Part shown: positions 9,672-17,806 of the stretch, one piece after another
Position numbering within the stretch: position 1 is the first letter of the stretch
How the letters are laid out: each line of letters begins with the position of its first letter
DNA from: Anaerocolumna sp. AGMB13025
GTDB taxonomy: Bacteria; Bacillota; Clostridia; Lachnospirales; Lachnospiraceae
Direction of reading: 5' to 3'
NCBI RefSeq assembly: GCF_029689925.1
Contig: NZ_CP121445.1
Span: 6,134,501 to 6,198,500, forward strand
DNA length: 64,000 nt
The notes under the pieces: generated by a model
Databases searched by the model: none
The model's input: the letters and a program-made list of their open reading frames with translations, nothing else
What the model was told of the DNA's origin: nothing
Position numbers and translations under genes: made by a program

Positions 9672-10113
9672 TGCTTATCCTCCATCTCATAGCTGCTGTT
9701 AAAACTTCTGTTAAGGGTCTTTGAGCAACCGCTAATATAATGAAAATATTGATATTTACGTTAATGAATTTAATGACATTTCCTTTGATCTTTACCTTAT
9801 ATCATAACGTAATTCTCTTACATTATTTGTTACATAATATCATTTTTTGTTAGTTTTTGTATTCGTTTACCATTATATATGCAGTTGCGCAGGTTGTCAA
9901 GAGGTCAATGTGCATTGACGCATGTTTCATTCATCTTTTTGTTATTACATTACCGGATTACCAAGCCCTGGCATATGAGATGGGATGTTGGAAAAATTGC
10001 ATAATACAAAAATCTTGATACAAAAGAATGGCAATGGAATTATCAAGGTGTAGTAATTGTGTTAGAATCCTTGACGAAATACAAAAAATGAAATAGTATT
10101 AAATTAAAATTTC
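9672..10113. other. Gene-free intergenic stretch
   Basis: I see no ORF with a ribosome binding site and no clear riboswitch here. It presumably holds the promoters of the divergent chemoreceptor gene and of the secreted-protein gene at 10271. Confidence 0.5.
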
Positions 10114-10183
10114 TTCACTGATAGCAGTTGTCAGTGAAGCTGCTCTATTATGAAACTGCTCTATTATGAAACTGCTCTATTAT
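10114..10183 (+). repeat. Hairpin followed by 16-bp tandem repeats
   Basis: TTCACTGA and TCAGTGAA form a perfect 8-bp stem (10114-10138). It is followed by 2.7 copies of CTGCTCTATTATGAAA (10140-10183). It lies in the leader of the gene at 10271. Confidence 0.65.
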
Positions 10184-10270
10184 ATAGATATTCCCGGAGG
10201 TTAACAAAAAGCTGTTATATGGTAAGACTAAATCCATCACCGTGGAATTGTGTATTGAAAGAGGTGTATA

Positions 10271-11152
10271 ATGAAATTTCTGTTAATGGTATTTGGGCTG
10301 ATTTCTTTTTTTATAAACGAAGGTGGTAATATAGCTGCCGGAAATAATAGATTTGTAGTTACTATGCAAAGTAATATAAATCAAATAGTTACTAAGAATA
10401 ATCAGTCAGAGGATCAGGTCCAGAATTATAATCTGCCAGACACAATAAAATTATCCTTAAGTAAAGTTAAACTTGATCGTATTGAACAGGCTGGTGACTT
10501 TGAATTTCTCAATGAATTAAAGAGTGAACGATTGGGTAATGCAAGTAAAAGTCAAATTAACATCACATTATATTCAGACAAAGATAATAATATCTTCGGA
10601 GTTTTTAAACATAAAAGTAAAAAGTATATGTTAACTTATTTAGGATATGCTCATGATATTAACTCAATTGAAATTCATAAATTACAGCTCAAATTCAATT
10701 TCAATGGGAGGATTATTGATTTGGTTTCTTGTATAGGCTCTTCCACTCTGGGATATACCTATGTAATTTTTGATGAGGCAAGCAATAGTTGGTTTTCTTT
10801 TCATAATTGGGGTAAACCGCAAGTGATTGATGTAAATCAGGATGGGATCAAGGAAGTAATATTACAATTTGGAGGAATGCATCTAAATGCTCCAGAGCTA
10901 AATATACTTAGTTTTCAAAAGGGATCCTTTATGCTTGCTGATATAAATGATGAAGTAGACAGGCTTGATACAAACATCACTAAGATATCTTCCTCCTTTT
11001 TAAAAGAGGTAAATAACAAGGTAATTGTTGAAATCGATGATGAAAGAAGCAATGAAGCACCGGTTCTTTACTATTTGGATTATGGTAGTAATAATTGTTC
11101 CTTAAAACAGATTCGTCTTCCTTATAGGTTCTTTGAGGAATCTGTGGGGTAA
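10271..11152 (+). CDS. Secreted protein of unknown function with a DxNxDG loop
   Basis: 293 aa, not recognised as a named family. The N-terminus (MKFLLMVFGLISFFI) is a short hydrophobic segment that could be a signal peptide, although no charged residues follow at once. A calcium-loop-like motif, DVNQDGIKEVIL, near residue 195 is typical of VCBS or FG-GAP-like repeats in exported proteins. The rest is beta-rich and Asn/Lys-rich. GAGGTG lies before the ATG. It is monocistronic and is followed by the large palindromic element. Export is an inference. Confidence 0.65.
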   Translation: MKFLLMVFGLISFFINEGGNIAAGNNRFVVTMQSNINQIVTKNNQSEDQVQNYNLPDTIKLSLSKVKLDRIEQAGDFEFLNELKSERLGNASKSQINITLYSDKDNNIFGVFKHKSKKYMLTYLGYAHDINSIEIHKLQLKFNFNGRIIDLVSCIGSSTLGYTYVIFDEASNSWFSFHNWGKPQVIDVNQDGIKEVILQFGGMHLNAPELNILSFQKGSFMLADINDEVDRLDTNITKISSSFLKEVNNKVIVEIDDERSNEAPVLYYLDYGSNNCSLKQIRLPYRFFEESVG

Positions 11153-11165
11153 CATTTTTAAATGC

Positions 11166-11387
11166 GAAAAAGATGAGACTGTTGCAAAATTCAAAGAGTA
11201 AATTACTTGGGAGAGAATGGGGATAATGTTTTTTAGAAATTTAGTGTAAAGTATGCGCGAATGGCTGCAAGAAAGAGAATGCAGCCGCCCATTCGCGCAA
11301 TCTTTACACTAAATTACTAAAAACATTATCCCCATTCTAAGCCCAAGTTCAAAAACCTTACAATTTTGTAACAGCCTCGTCTTTTTA
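11166..11387. repeat. Giant palindrome of about 220 bp (MITE-like or exceptional terminator)
   Basis: Nearly the whole segment is self-complementary. The outer arms are AAAAAGATGAGACTGTT (11167-11183) against AACAGCCTCGTCTTTTT near 11370-11386. The inner arms are AATGGGGATAATGTTTTT against AAAAACATTATCCCCATT. Next come TTTAGTGTAAAG against CTTTACACTAAA, then GCGCGAATGG against CCATTCGCGC, with TGCAG/CTGCA at the tip around a 10-nt loop. It encodes nothing. The ends match the inverted repeat at 4753-4883. It may be a hairpin-forming non-autonomous element between the secreted-protein gene and bioY. Confidence 0.8.
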
Positions 11388-11486
11388 TTTTTAACATTAC
11401 ATCTGGATTAGATAAGATGTTCAATATTTATAAGCTTATCAGATGCTATCTTAAATAACATACAGCTAATATTTTATTTCAGATAA

Positions 11487-12035
11487 TTACCCAACAATTC
11501 CGGCTATATGTTTCCTTAGTACCGGTCCTAGTAATAACGCTGCCGCAATCTTTAAGATATCTCCCGGAATATATGGGATAACCCCCATTAAAAGTCCCTG
11601 TTGAAAGGATAATTCCAGCTGAAAGGACAACCATGCAGTTCCAAGTAAATAAGTGGTTAAAAGTCCTAGAACCATGCCAAGGGTATACATATAAAGCTTA
11701 CCTTTGAATTTTTCGATAAATAAACCGCTGATTACAGCTAATAATATAAATCCAATCAGATATCCTCCTGTTGGCCCCATAAGTTTTCCCGGACCGCCGC
11801 TAAAACCTGAGAATACGGGTACTCCTACGAAGCCGATTAACAGATAGATTAAATAACTTATGGTGCCTTTTTTCCAGCCAAGCAAAAATACCGTGAAGTA
11901 TATTGCCAGATTGGTAAACGTGATTGGAACCACGCTAAAGGGCAGCGGTATTGAGAGGGGACCTAATATACAGGTGATGGCAGTCATAAGACCAATCAGT
12001 GTTAGTTCTTTGGTAGTAATTTTTTTTGTATTCAT
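11487..12035 (-). CDS. bioY: Biotin ECF transporter S component BioY
   Basis: Membrane S-component (182 aa, about six hydrophobic segments) that captures biotin for an energy-coupling-factor transporter. Family motifs include IPLPFSVVPITFTN near residues 30-43 and the long GGPGKLMGPTGGYLIGF loop. AGGT precedes the ATG. It is the last gene of the birA-bioB-bioY run; the 71-nt gap after bioB suggests one operon. No A or T components are nearby, so it may share a general ECF module or work alone, as some BioY proteins do. Confidence 0.95.
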   Translation of the reverse strand: MNTKKITTKELTLIGLMTAITCILGPLSIPLPFSVVPITFTNLAIYFTVFLLGWKKGTISYLIYLLIGFVGVPVFSGFSGGPGKLMGPTGGYLIGFILLAVISGLFIEKFKGKLYMYTLGMVLGLLTTYLLGTAWLSFQLELSFQQGLLMGVIPYIPGDILKIAAALLLGPVLRKHIAGIVG

Positions 12036-12106
12036 ATGTACCTAATTATTGCAGTCCTGCTGCAATAAGCCGCATCATATATTGTTTGTACGGCATTCCT
12101 TTCCTG

Positions 12107-13081
12107 TTATTTTGTTTCTTCGTGTTGTTTAGATAAGTCAAAGCCCAGTGTTTCAAGCATTTTTATATCCTGTTTTATATTATTACCAGAGGTAGTAAGC
12201 ATATTTCCGGTAATGGTAGCATTGGCACCGGATAAAAAAGCCTTTTCCCCGGAATTGTCCATAATTGCACGACCGGCCGCCAATCTGATATCTGCCTGGG
12301 GATTTATATAACGGAAAATAGCTATGGTCCGCAGTAATTCTTCCTCCGTTACCCTTATATTGTCCTCAAGGGGGGTTCCTTTAATCGGCATAAGGGCATT
12401 AATCGGGATGGAATCCACCTTTAACTCTGATAGACTAAATGCCATGTCCAACCGGTCCTCCCAGGTTTCTCCCATTCCAATAATACCACCGGAGCAAACC
12501 TCCAAACCGGCTTTTTTTGCCAAACGGATACCCTCTATTTTGTCTTCATATGTATGGGTTGTACATATATTGGGAAAATTTCTTTTGGACGTCTCTATAT
12601 TTTCATGATATCTTGAGACTCCGGCTGCTTTTAAATCCGTATAAGCCTCCTCTGTCAGTAATCCATGGGAAGCACATAAATTAATATTACACTCCTCCTC
12701 CATAACCTGATAGGCAGCTATGGCCTGATCTAAATCCGTGCCTGACAGCGACCTGCCCGCAGTTACGATCGAATACCTATGGACGCCTTCCGCCTCATGC
12801 TTTTTACAATCCTCTAAAATAACCTCCCTGGTAAGGAAACCATATTCCTCTATTCCTGTATTATGGTGTCCGGATTGGGCGCAGAACTTACAATCTTCAC
12901 TGCAATTACCGCTTCTGCCATTTATAATGGCACACAAATCCGCTTTATTACCATGAAAATGCTCCCGCAGTTTATTGGCACCCTCACATAGTTCTTTTAA
13001 ATCTGCGGTTAAAAATGCGGTTACATCCTCCTCCCTGGTAAGACGGTGCCCCTTTATTATTTTATCTGCCAATTCTAGCAT
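12107..13081 (-). CDS. bioB: Biotin synthase
   Basis: Radical SAM enzyme (324 aa) that inserts sulfur into dethiobiotin. The [4Fe-4S] motif is CSEDCKFCAQS, and the auxiliary-cluster residues lie in YSIVTAGR and GGIIGMGE. I use the ATG at 13081, 7 nt after GAGGAG. The GTG 15 nt upstream lies within that ribosome binding site and is rejected. No other biotin-synthesis genes (bioA, D, F) are in the window, so the cell may take up dethiobiotin or encode the rest elsewhere. Co-directional with birA upstream and bioY downstream. Confidence 0.96.
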   Translation of the reverse strand: MLELADKIIKGHRLTREEDVTAFLTADLKELCEGANKLREHFHGNKADLCAIINGRSGNCSEDCKFCAQSGHHNTGIEEYGFLTREVILEDCKKHEAEGVHRYSIVTAGRSLSGTDLDQAIAAYQVMEEECNINLCASHGLLTEEAYTDLKAAGVSRYHENIETSKRNFPNICTTHTYEDKIEGIRLAKKAGLEVCSGGIIGMGETWEDRLDMAFSLSELKVDSIPINALMPIKGTPLEDNIRVTEEELLRTIAIFRYINPQADIRLAAGRAIMDNSGEKAFLSGANATITGNMLTTSGNNIKQDIKMLETLGFDLSKQHEETK

Positions 13082-13149
13082 CCCTTTTCTCCTCACTGTA
13101 GGTAATCGAAAATTTTCATATTTCCTTTTATCATACTTTAAATGATCTT

Positions 13150-13310
13150 GCTGCTTTCTTATCTTATCTATAAATTGCCTTACTGATTATCTTACTGCTT
13201 AACTATTCTACTGTTTCTCGATTATCTGCTGTCTCATTATCTTACTGTTTTTTCTATTATCTACTGTTTCATTATCATACTTCTTTATTATCTACTGTGC
13301 ATTTATCATG
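13150..13310. repeat. Degenerate tandem repeats between birA and bioB
   Basis: Several imperfect copies of ATTATCTACTGTTTC-like 15- to 30-bp units (also TTATCTTACTG) fill most of the birA-bioB gap. No gene is seen. In an mRNA spanning birA-bioB this gives a long, AU-rich, repeated spacer. Confidence 0.6.
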
Positions 13311-13328
13311 TTCAACCAAGCCTATTTT

Positions 13329-14309
13329 CTATCTGACTCTTACACTTACTTCTCCCGAGGTCAGGGCTTTGATCTCTCCATCCGTCAATTTTATAATAAG
13401 CCTTGCTCTTTCATCAATATCAAGAGCTGTTGCCTGCTCCGTTCTGTCTCCGGTTAAAACATCGATTTCTTTCCCGATTAAGAAAGAGCGCTTCCGGTAT
13501 TCCTCAATAAAAGCTTTACCGGAAAATTCCCGGTAATATTCCCAAAAAAGATTCAGTATCGTAGCAGCCAGCCTGCTCCGAAGATCTGCTGAATACATCC
13601 TGTTTTCAAATATACCTGTTGCTACATCTTTTAATTCCTCCGGGAAATCTTCCACCGGTCTGGCAACATTAATTCCAATCCCTACAATGCAGTATTCCAG
13701 TCCTCCACCCTCAAAGTCTACCCCAGCCTCCGTTAGGATTCCGCAGACTTTCTTCCCGTTACAATAAATATCATTGACCCACTTGATTTTAGCTTCGCAG
13801 CCAGTAACCATTTCAATGGCTTTGGCAACAGCGGCGGCAGCCGATGTGGTAATAAACAGGGCATCCTCCACCGTTAGCTTAGGACGCAGAAGTATACTCA
13901 TATAGATTCCGGTATTGGGCGGAGAATAAAATTGACGTCCCTGGCGGCCTCTTCCCCCGGTCTGTTCCTCCGCAATCAGGACTTTTCCCTCTTCTGCCCC
14001 TGCTGCTGCCAGTTCTTTGAGCAGGGTGTTTGTGGAGGTTACGGATTTATGAACTTCTAACTTTACATTCTTTAGATTATCCGCTAAATAAGGCATTATG
14101 CTTTCATTTGAGAGTATGTCATTGTCTTCCGATAAACAATACCCCTTATTTGGTACCGCTGAAATGGCATATCCTTCACCCTGGAGCGTTTTAATTGCCT
14201 TCCAGACCGCATTCCGGCTGATGGAAAGATCCTGGGCCAGTTTGGCACCGGATACGCTGGTTCCCTTATTTTTTTCAAGCATAAGTAATACATGTTGTTT
14301 TGCACTCAT
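13329..14309 (-). CDS. birA: Bifunctional biotin-protein ligase / biotin operon repressor BirA
   Basis: 326-aa group II biotin ligase. A winged helix occupies residues 1-65 (GAKLAQDLSISRNAVWKAIK). The catalytic domain follows, with the biotinyl-AMP loop GRGRQGRQFYSPPNTG, the KWVNDIY motif carrying the key Lys, and a C-terminal SH3-like domain. It activates biotin to biotinyl-5'-AMP, transfers it to carboxylase carrier domains, and represses biotin genes when charged. A BirA-like operator overlaps the promoter upstream, so birA-bioB-bioY is probably autoregulated. AAGGTG sits before the ATG. Confidence 0.95.
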   Translation of the reverse strand: MSAKQHVLLMLEKNKGTSVSGAKLAQDLSISRNAVWKAIKTLQGEGYAISAVPNKGYCLSEDNDILSNESIMPYLADNLKNVKLEVHKSVTSTNTLLKELAAAGAEEGKVLIAEEQTGGRGRQGRQFYSPPNTGIYMSILLRPKLTVEDALFITTSAAAAVAKAIEMVTGCEAKIKWVNDIYCNGKKVCGILTEAGVDFEGGGLEYCIVGIGINVARPVEDFPEELKDVATGIFENRMYSADLRSRLAATILNLFWEYYREFSGKAFIEEYRKRSFLIGKEIDVLTGDRTEQATALDIDERARLIIKLTDGEIKALTSGEVSVRVR

Positions 14310-14405
14310 GAAGTCACCTTCTTTTATTTATAAATTTTAACCTGCTTTACTACTTTTGACCTCAAAAAATATATGTACTTAATTATTATTTTAATTTTCT
14401 ACCTA

Positions 14406-14459
14406 AAGATAACATAAGGGTCTTCAAATGTCAACCTATATCATTACAATGGGTGACAT
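14406..14459 (-). promoter_or_regulatory. birA-bioB-bioY promoter overlapped by a BirA-like operator
   Basis: On the minus strand TTGACA (14434-14429), a 17-nt spacer and TATCTT (14411-14406) form a promoter. An inverted repeat, ATGTCAACC (14428-14436), 14 nt, GGGTGACAT (14451-14459), has 8 of 9 matching positions. Its left arm contains the -35 element. The spacing and the arm sequence resemble BirA sites (TGTxAACC-N14-16-GGTTxACA). Binding would block the polymerase. Confidence 0.7.
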
Positions 14460-14566
14460 TTAAAATTGATATTGTTAGTAATCAAATACCTTAAAACCAG
14501 GGAGATATTAATCTGTAATATTACATGGCACTTTCTCCCAGAGCAGGTTAGGCAAAGCTGACTTAT

Positions 14567-14608
14567 ATAGGAACAGCCGCATCGAATTAAGAATGCGGCT
14601 GTTCCTAT
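14567..14608. terminator. Perfect 16-bp hairpin, likely terminator
   Basis: ATAGGAACAGCCGCAT (14567-14582), 10-nt loop, ATGCGGCTGTTCCTAT (14593-14608). On the plus strand it is followed by TTCTTTTC. It lies just downstream of the minus-strand gene at 14641-15231 and insulates it from the birA promoter. Confidence 0.7.
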
Positions 14609-14640
14609 TTCTTTTCTATCTCAATAATTATGATATCCGT

Positions 14641-15231
14641 TTATGCCTGTGACTGATAAGTTATCGTTAATCCTGTACTTGAACCAGTTGTAGCAGACTT
14701 AAAGGAAATACGGGTAAAGTTTGCAAATTTGTTAGGTCCCAATACCAGCGCCGCTGCTCCTGCTACTGTAAATTCCGCACTGTCATCTACCCAGAGAGTG
14801 CCATCTGGGCTGATTTGTACCTTTACTATAGCTGAATTTGTACCGGTGTTGCTGATAAAGAAACTATATTGACGCTGGAGAGATATGTCTCTTTGTGTGG
14901 AGCCGGCATAATCATCAGCAGATGTTACATTTTCGCTCTGGTTAGTAAAGTTCATTCCAACCGAGACCTGAAGTGCTCCACTGTCATTGGTTTTTAAGAT
15001 ACGGTTCGTAGTTCCGTCATTACCATACACAGCAACATTATCCTGTGTATTTGACAGGTTTCTTATATCAAAGTCATTTGCATTAACTTCAACTGTTGTA
15101 CCTATTTCTGTTGTAATATATAACCGTCCGTTTGAATCTACTTTTATTACCTTTGCTGTGGTTCCGTCATACCCATAATGTATCGATTTTAGGCTTTCGG
15201 GAGAGTCCTGATATACAGCAAGACCTGACAT
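14641..15231 (-). CDS. Uncharacterised beta-rich protein (DUF6385-like), possible spore or surface protein
   Basis: 196 aa. I choose the ATG at 15231, 9 nt after GGAG; the ATG at 15240 abuts that site. The sequence opens MSGLAVYQDSPESLKSIHYG and has two related segments, YGYDGTTAKVIKVDSNGRL and VYGNDGTTNRILKTNDSGAL. This is an internal duplication of a YGxDGTTxxxI-x-DxxG unit. The C-terminal half (SFFISNTGTNSAIVKVQISP) looks like a beta-sandwich. Similar proteins in clostridia are annotated DUF6385. There is no signal peptide or Cys. Function is unknown; a spore-surface role is only a guess from the style of the sequence. It stands alone between two hairpins. Confidence 0.7.
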   Translation of the reverse strand: MSGLAVYQDSPESLKSIHYGYDGTTAKVIKVDSNGRLYITTEIGTTVEVNANDFDIRNLSNTQDNVAVYGNDGTTNRILKTNDSGALQVSVGMNFTNQSENVTSADDYAGSTQRDISLQRQYSFFISNTGTNSAIVKVQISPDGTLWVDDSAEFTVAGAAALVLGPNKFANFTRISFKSATTGSSTGLTITYQSQA

Positions 15232-15605
15232 AAAAATCATCTCCTAAGATTTTAGTTGTAATTCCTATCTCAATAATGATTAATCATCCCGCTTTAACTT
15301 GCTCTGATTCCGATTACCAGCTTCATAGAATCGGGCGGATTTAATCATCACCATAACATAATATGAGCTTTTCTTAACTTTTGTGATTGTAAATCCCTAT
15401 ATTTTATTATATTCGACATGATTCATGTAAAATACATTTCAACGAACTCTCTGAAATACCGCTAAAAGGTAATAAAAGGTGACCAGAGGAATCCTATTCA
15501 AATACCCAAAGAACTATCAAAAAGCAACGATAGACTCAGCAAGAAGAATATCAAAAGAATGTCCTTTAAAGACCTTTAGTATCTGATTTTATTAACAAAA
15601 CAGCA

Positions 15606-15641
15606 ACAGGATGGAGTGCTGTTCCTTTCACTCCATCCTGT
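15606..15641 (-). terminator. Hairpin terminator at the end of the biosynthetic operon
   Basis: ACAGGATGGAGTG (15606-15618) pairs with CACTCCATCCTGT (15629-15641), 13 bp around a 10-nt loop. On the minus strand it is followed by TGCTGTTTTG. It is the first strong hairpin downstream of the aminotransferase gene. Confidence 0.6.
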
Positions 15642-15719
15642 CGGGTTTAATGTCTTTATTCCAATCTGGGTTAACAGATTATTACTTTTTTTTAGAAACC
15701 TTATATAATATTCTTTGCA

Positions 15720-15845
15720 TTATCTATCAAATTCCGGATTAAATGCGTAGAAGTTTCTGGAATCCAGATGATCCTGGACGATTCTTAATGATTCACCAAA
15801 GCGTACAGTATCAAGCAGATTATATGTTACCCAGTTAATGTACAT
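15720..15845 (-). CDS. 41-codon ORF, possible gene remnant
   Basis: ATG at 15845 to TAA at 15720, encoding 41 residues with a natural protein-like composition (it starts MYINWVTYNLLDTVRFGESL and ends FNPEFDR). I do not recognise it. Only a weak GGGG lies upstream, so it may be the C-terminal fragment of a decayed gene, left at the downstream edge of the biosynthetic operon. The rest of 15241-15926 has no convincing gene. Confidence 0.35.
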   Translation of the reverse strand: MYINWVTYNLLDTVRFGESLRIVQDHLDSRNFYAFNPEFDR

Positions 15846-15926
15846 ATTTTAAATACCCCAGATATCACTCTGTATTTTTTAATCATAAATAGTAGTCTGG
15901 ATATTTTGGTCACAATGTAATAGTAT

Positions 15927-17093
15927 CTACAAGATCTCTTTTAACGAACATGCAAATAACTTAACACCTTTTTCTATATCTTCAAACGATGAATTTGTAA
16001 AGTTCATGCGTAATGTATTAATATCCTTACAGTTAGTATAAAAAGGTACTCCTGGTACAAAGGCTACATTTTTAGAAGTAGCAATATTAAATAACTTAAT
16101 AGAGGATGTTCTTTCTGGCAATGTTACCCAAAGGAACATACCTCCCTTAGGCCTTGTAACTTCTACACCTTCCGGGAGTTCTTGATCAAGCCATGCAAGC
16201 ATACAATCTTTTTGTTCTTTATAGGCTTTGCAAATATGGGCAATATGTTCATCCAGACTATTACTTAATAAATACTGATATAAAACCCTTTGTGAAAAAT
16301 TATTGGTATGTAGGTCTGATGCCTGTTTTGTGATAACCAGTTTGTCTATTATTTCATCATTGGCGCAAATCCATCCAAGTCTCATTGCTGGAGCAAATAC
16401 TTTCGAGAAAGAGCCAAGAGAAATCATCTTTGTTCCTAATATTGAAACCATAGATTCTATCGGTTCATTATCAAATCTTAACTCTCCATAAGGATTATCA
16501 TCAATTAGTATCGTTTCCGTTTCTTTCATAATTTCTGCCAGTTTTTTTCTATTTTCAGAAGAATAAGTTATGCCAGTAGGATTCTGAAAATTAGTTACTG
16601 CGTAAAAAAGTTTTGGATTATTTTTTTCGATCACTTGTTTCAATTCTTCTATATAAATTCCATCCTTACCAAGTGATACGGCATTAAAAGCAGGTTCAAA
16701 AATAGAAAAAGCCTGAATTGCACCTAAATACCCTGGTTTTTCTATTATTATATGATCACCCGCATCTATAAGAATTTTTCCAATTAAATCTAATGCCTGC
16801 TGCGAACCATTTGTTATGATAATATTATCTGCAGTTATTCCTAAATCTTTATAATACCTATTTGCGATAAACTCCCTAAGTGGTCTGTAGCCTTCCGTTG
16901 TACTATACTGAAGTACAGATTCCCCACATTCATGAAGAACCATATTGGAGGCTTCTGCAATTTCATTTACAGGAAAAAACCTTGGATTTGGTAATCCTCC
17001 TGCAAATGAAATTACTTCCTTATTTTCTGTCACCTTTAATATTTCACGAACAAAAGACTTTTGTACTTTATTCATTCTGTTTGAAAATCTCAT
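15927..17093 (-). CDS. PLP-dependent aminotransferase, class I/II (AAT-I, 2-aminoadipate type)
   Basis: 388 aa, fold-type I. The start matches the family: VISFAGGLPNPRFFPV. The PLP motifs are NGSQQALDL, NFQNPTG, DDNPYGELRF and the Schiff-base Lys K231 in SLGSFSKVFAPAMRLGW. Such enzymes (LysN/ARO8/MocR-like) transaminate large or aromatic 2-oxoacids. GAGGAG precedes the ATG. It is the last gene of the minus-strand biosynthetic operon, 50 nt after the prephenate-dehydratase-like gene. A role in making or modifying an amino-acid building block is inferred. Confidence 0.92.
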   Translation of the reverse strand: MRFSNRMNKVQKSFVREILKVTENKEVISFAGGLPNPRFFPVNEIAEASNMVLHECGESVLQYSTTEGYRPLREFIANRYYKDLGITADNIIITNGSQQALDLIGKILIDAGDHIIIEKPGYLGAIQAFSIFEPAFNAVSLGKDGIYIEELKQVIEKNNPKLFYAVTNFQNPTGITYSSENRKKLAEIMKETETILIDDNPYGELRFDNEPIESMVSILGTKMISLGSFSKVFAPAMRLGWICANDEIIDKLVITKQASDLHTNNFSQRVLYQYLLSNSLDEHIAHICKAYKEQKDCMLAWLDQELPEGVEVTRPKGGMFLWVTLPERTSSIKLFNIATSKNVAFVPGVPFYTNCKDINTLRMNFTNSSFEDIEKGVKLFACSLKEIL

Positions 17094-17143
17094 ATCCTTG
17101 CTCTCCTCTGTTTTTTCTAAGTCTTTTATAACTCAAACAAATT

Positions 17144-17806
17144 CTAAACTGCACATTTTTCTAATAATTTCACTCCATTATAGGATGTCCCAAAGGTAAA
17201 AAGCATAAAGGGTGAACCAAAATCATATATTTTCTCCAGTTCATAAATACTTCTTGCCTTTTCCGTTGTTATGCATAATGATCCTTCCTCTTCCTTACAT
17301 CTGCGAGCTGCATAACCATTTGAATCAGAGTATTCAAGCTTCACATTGTTAATGCTATCCACTAATTTGGCTGGAGAGGGATGTGTGAATACCTTATAGT
17401 TATTTTTTTCGATATAGGATAATGTCGCAAGCTGCATATCATCCAGTTTCATATATAAATGATCCATAAAAAAAAGACAATCGGTATTGAAAAAATAAAG
17501 TTCATATAATTTAAAATAAACGGCACATAACACAAATACTGGCAAAATGTTTTTATCATTAACCTTTTTGGCTTCACTCACGGCTTCCTCCGGTGTAGTA
17601 CAAAGTACAAAGGAGCATTTATTCTCAATGTTTCTTTCCTTTGCCCATAATTTAGCCGCTTCATATATATTGGTTCCTTCAGGACCCAAGGCAAAAATCC
17701 TAACCTCTTTAATTAAGTCCATTGTTAAATAAGTTCCTATCATACTTAAATTAAGGTTAATATCTATGAATCCTTTTAACTTTTCAGCGAACACTATATT
17801 ATTCAT
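17144..17806 (-). CDS. Prephenate dehydratase/BacA-like protein
   Basis: 220 aa. The segment VRIFALGPEGTNIYEAAKLW matches the opening of prephenate dehydratases and prephenate decarboxylases (GPEGTxxxxAA). A later region, DSNGYAARRCKEEEGSLCIT, matches their second lobe (S-x-GYAA...A-I). There is no ACT regulatory domain and the usual TRF motif is missing, so catalysis may differ. Enzymes of this fold include PheA and BacA of bacilysin synthesis. An N-terminal extension of about 35 residues precedes the match. The ATG lies 8 nt inside the 3' end of the B12-radical SAM gene, implying translational coupling. The substrate is unknown. Confidence 0.55.
   Translation of the reverse strand: MNNIVFAEKLKGFIDINLNLSMIGTYLTMDLIKEVRIFALGPEGTNIYEAAKLWAKERNIENKCSFVLCTTPEEAVSEAKKVNDKNILPVFVLCAVYFKLYELYFFNTDCLFFMDHLYMKLDDMQLATLSYIEKNNYKVFTHPSPAKLVDSINNVKLEYSDSNGYAARRCKEEEGSLCITTEKARSIYELEKIYDFGSPFMLFTFGTSYNGVKLLEKCAV

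Noticed and set aside
15472-15590. Plus-strand frame of about 35 codons from a GTG near 15480
   Set aside because: No ribosome binding site and no recognisable homology; too short to support.
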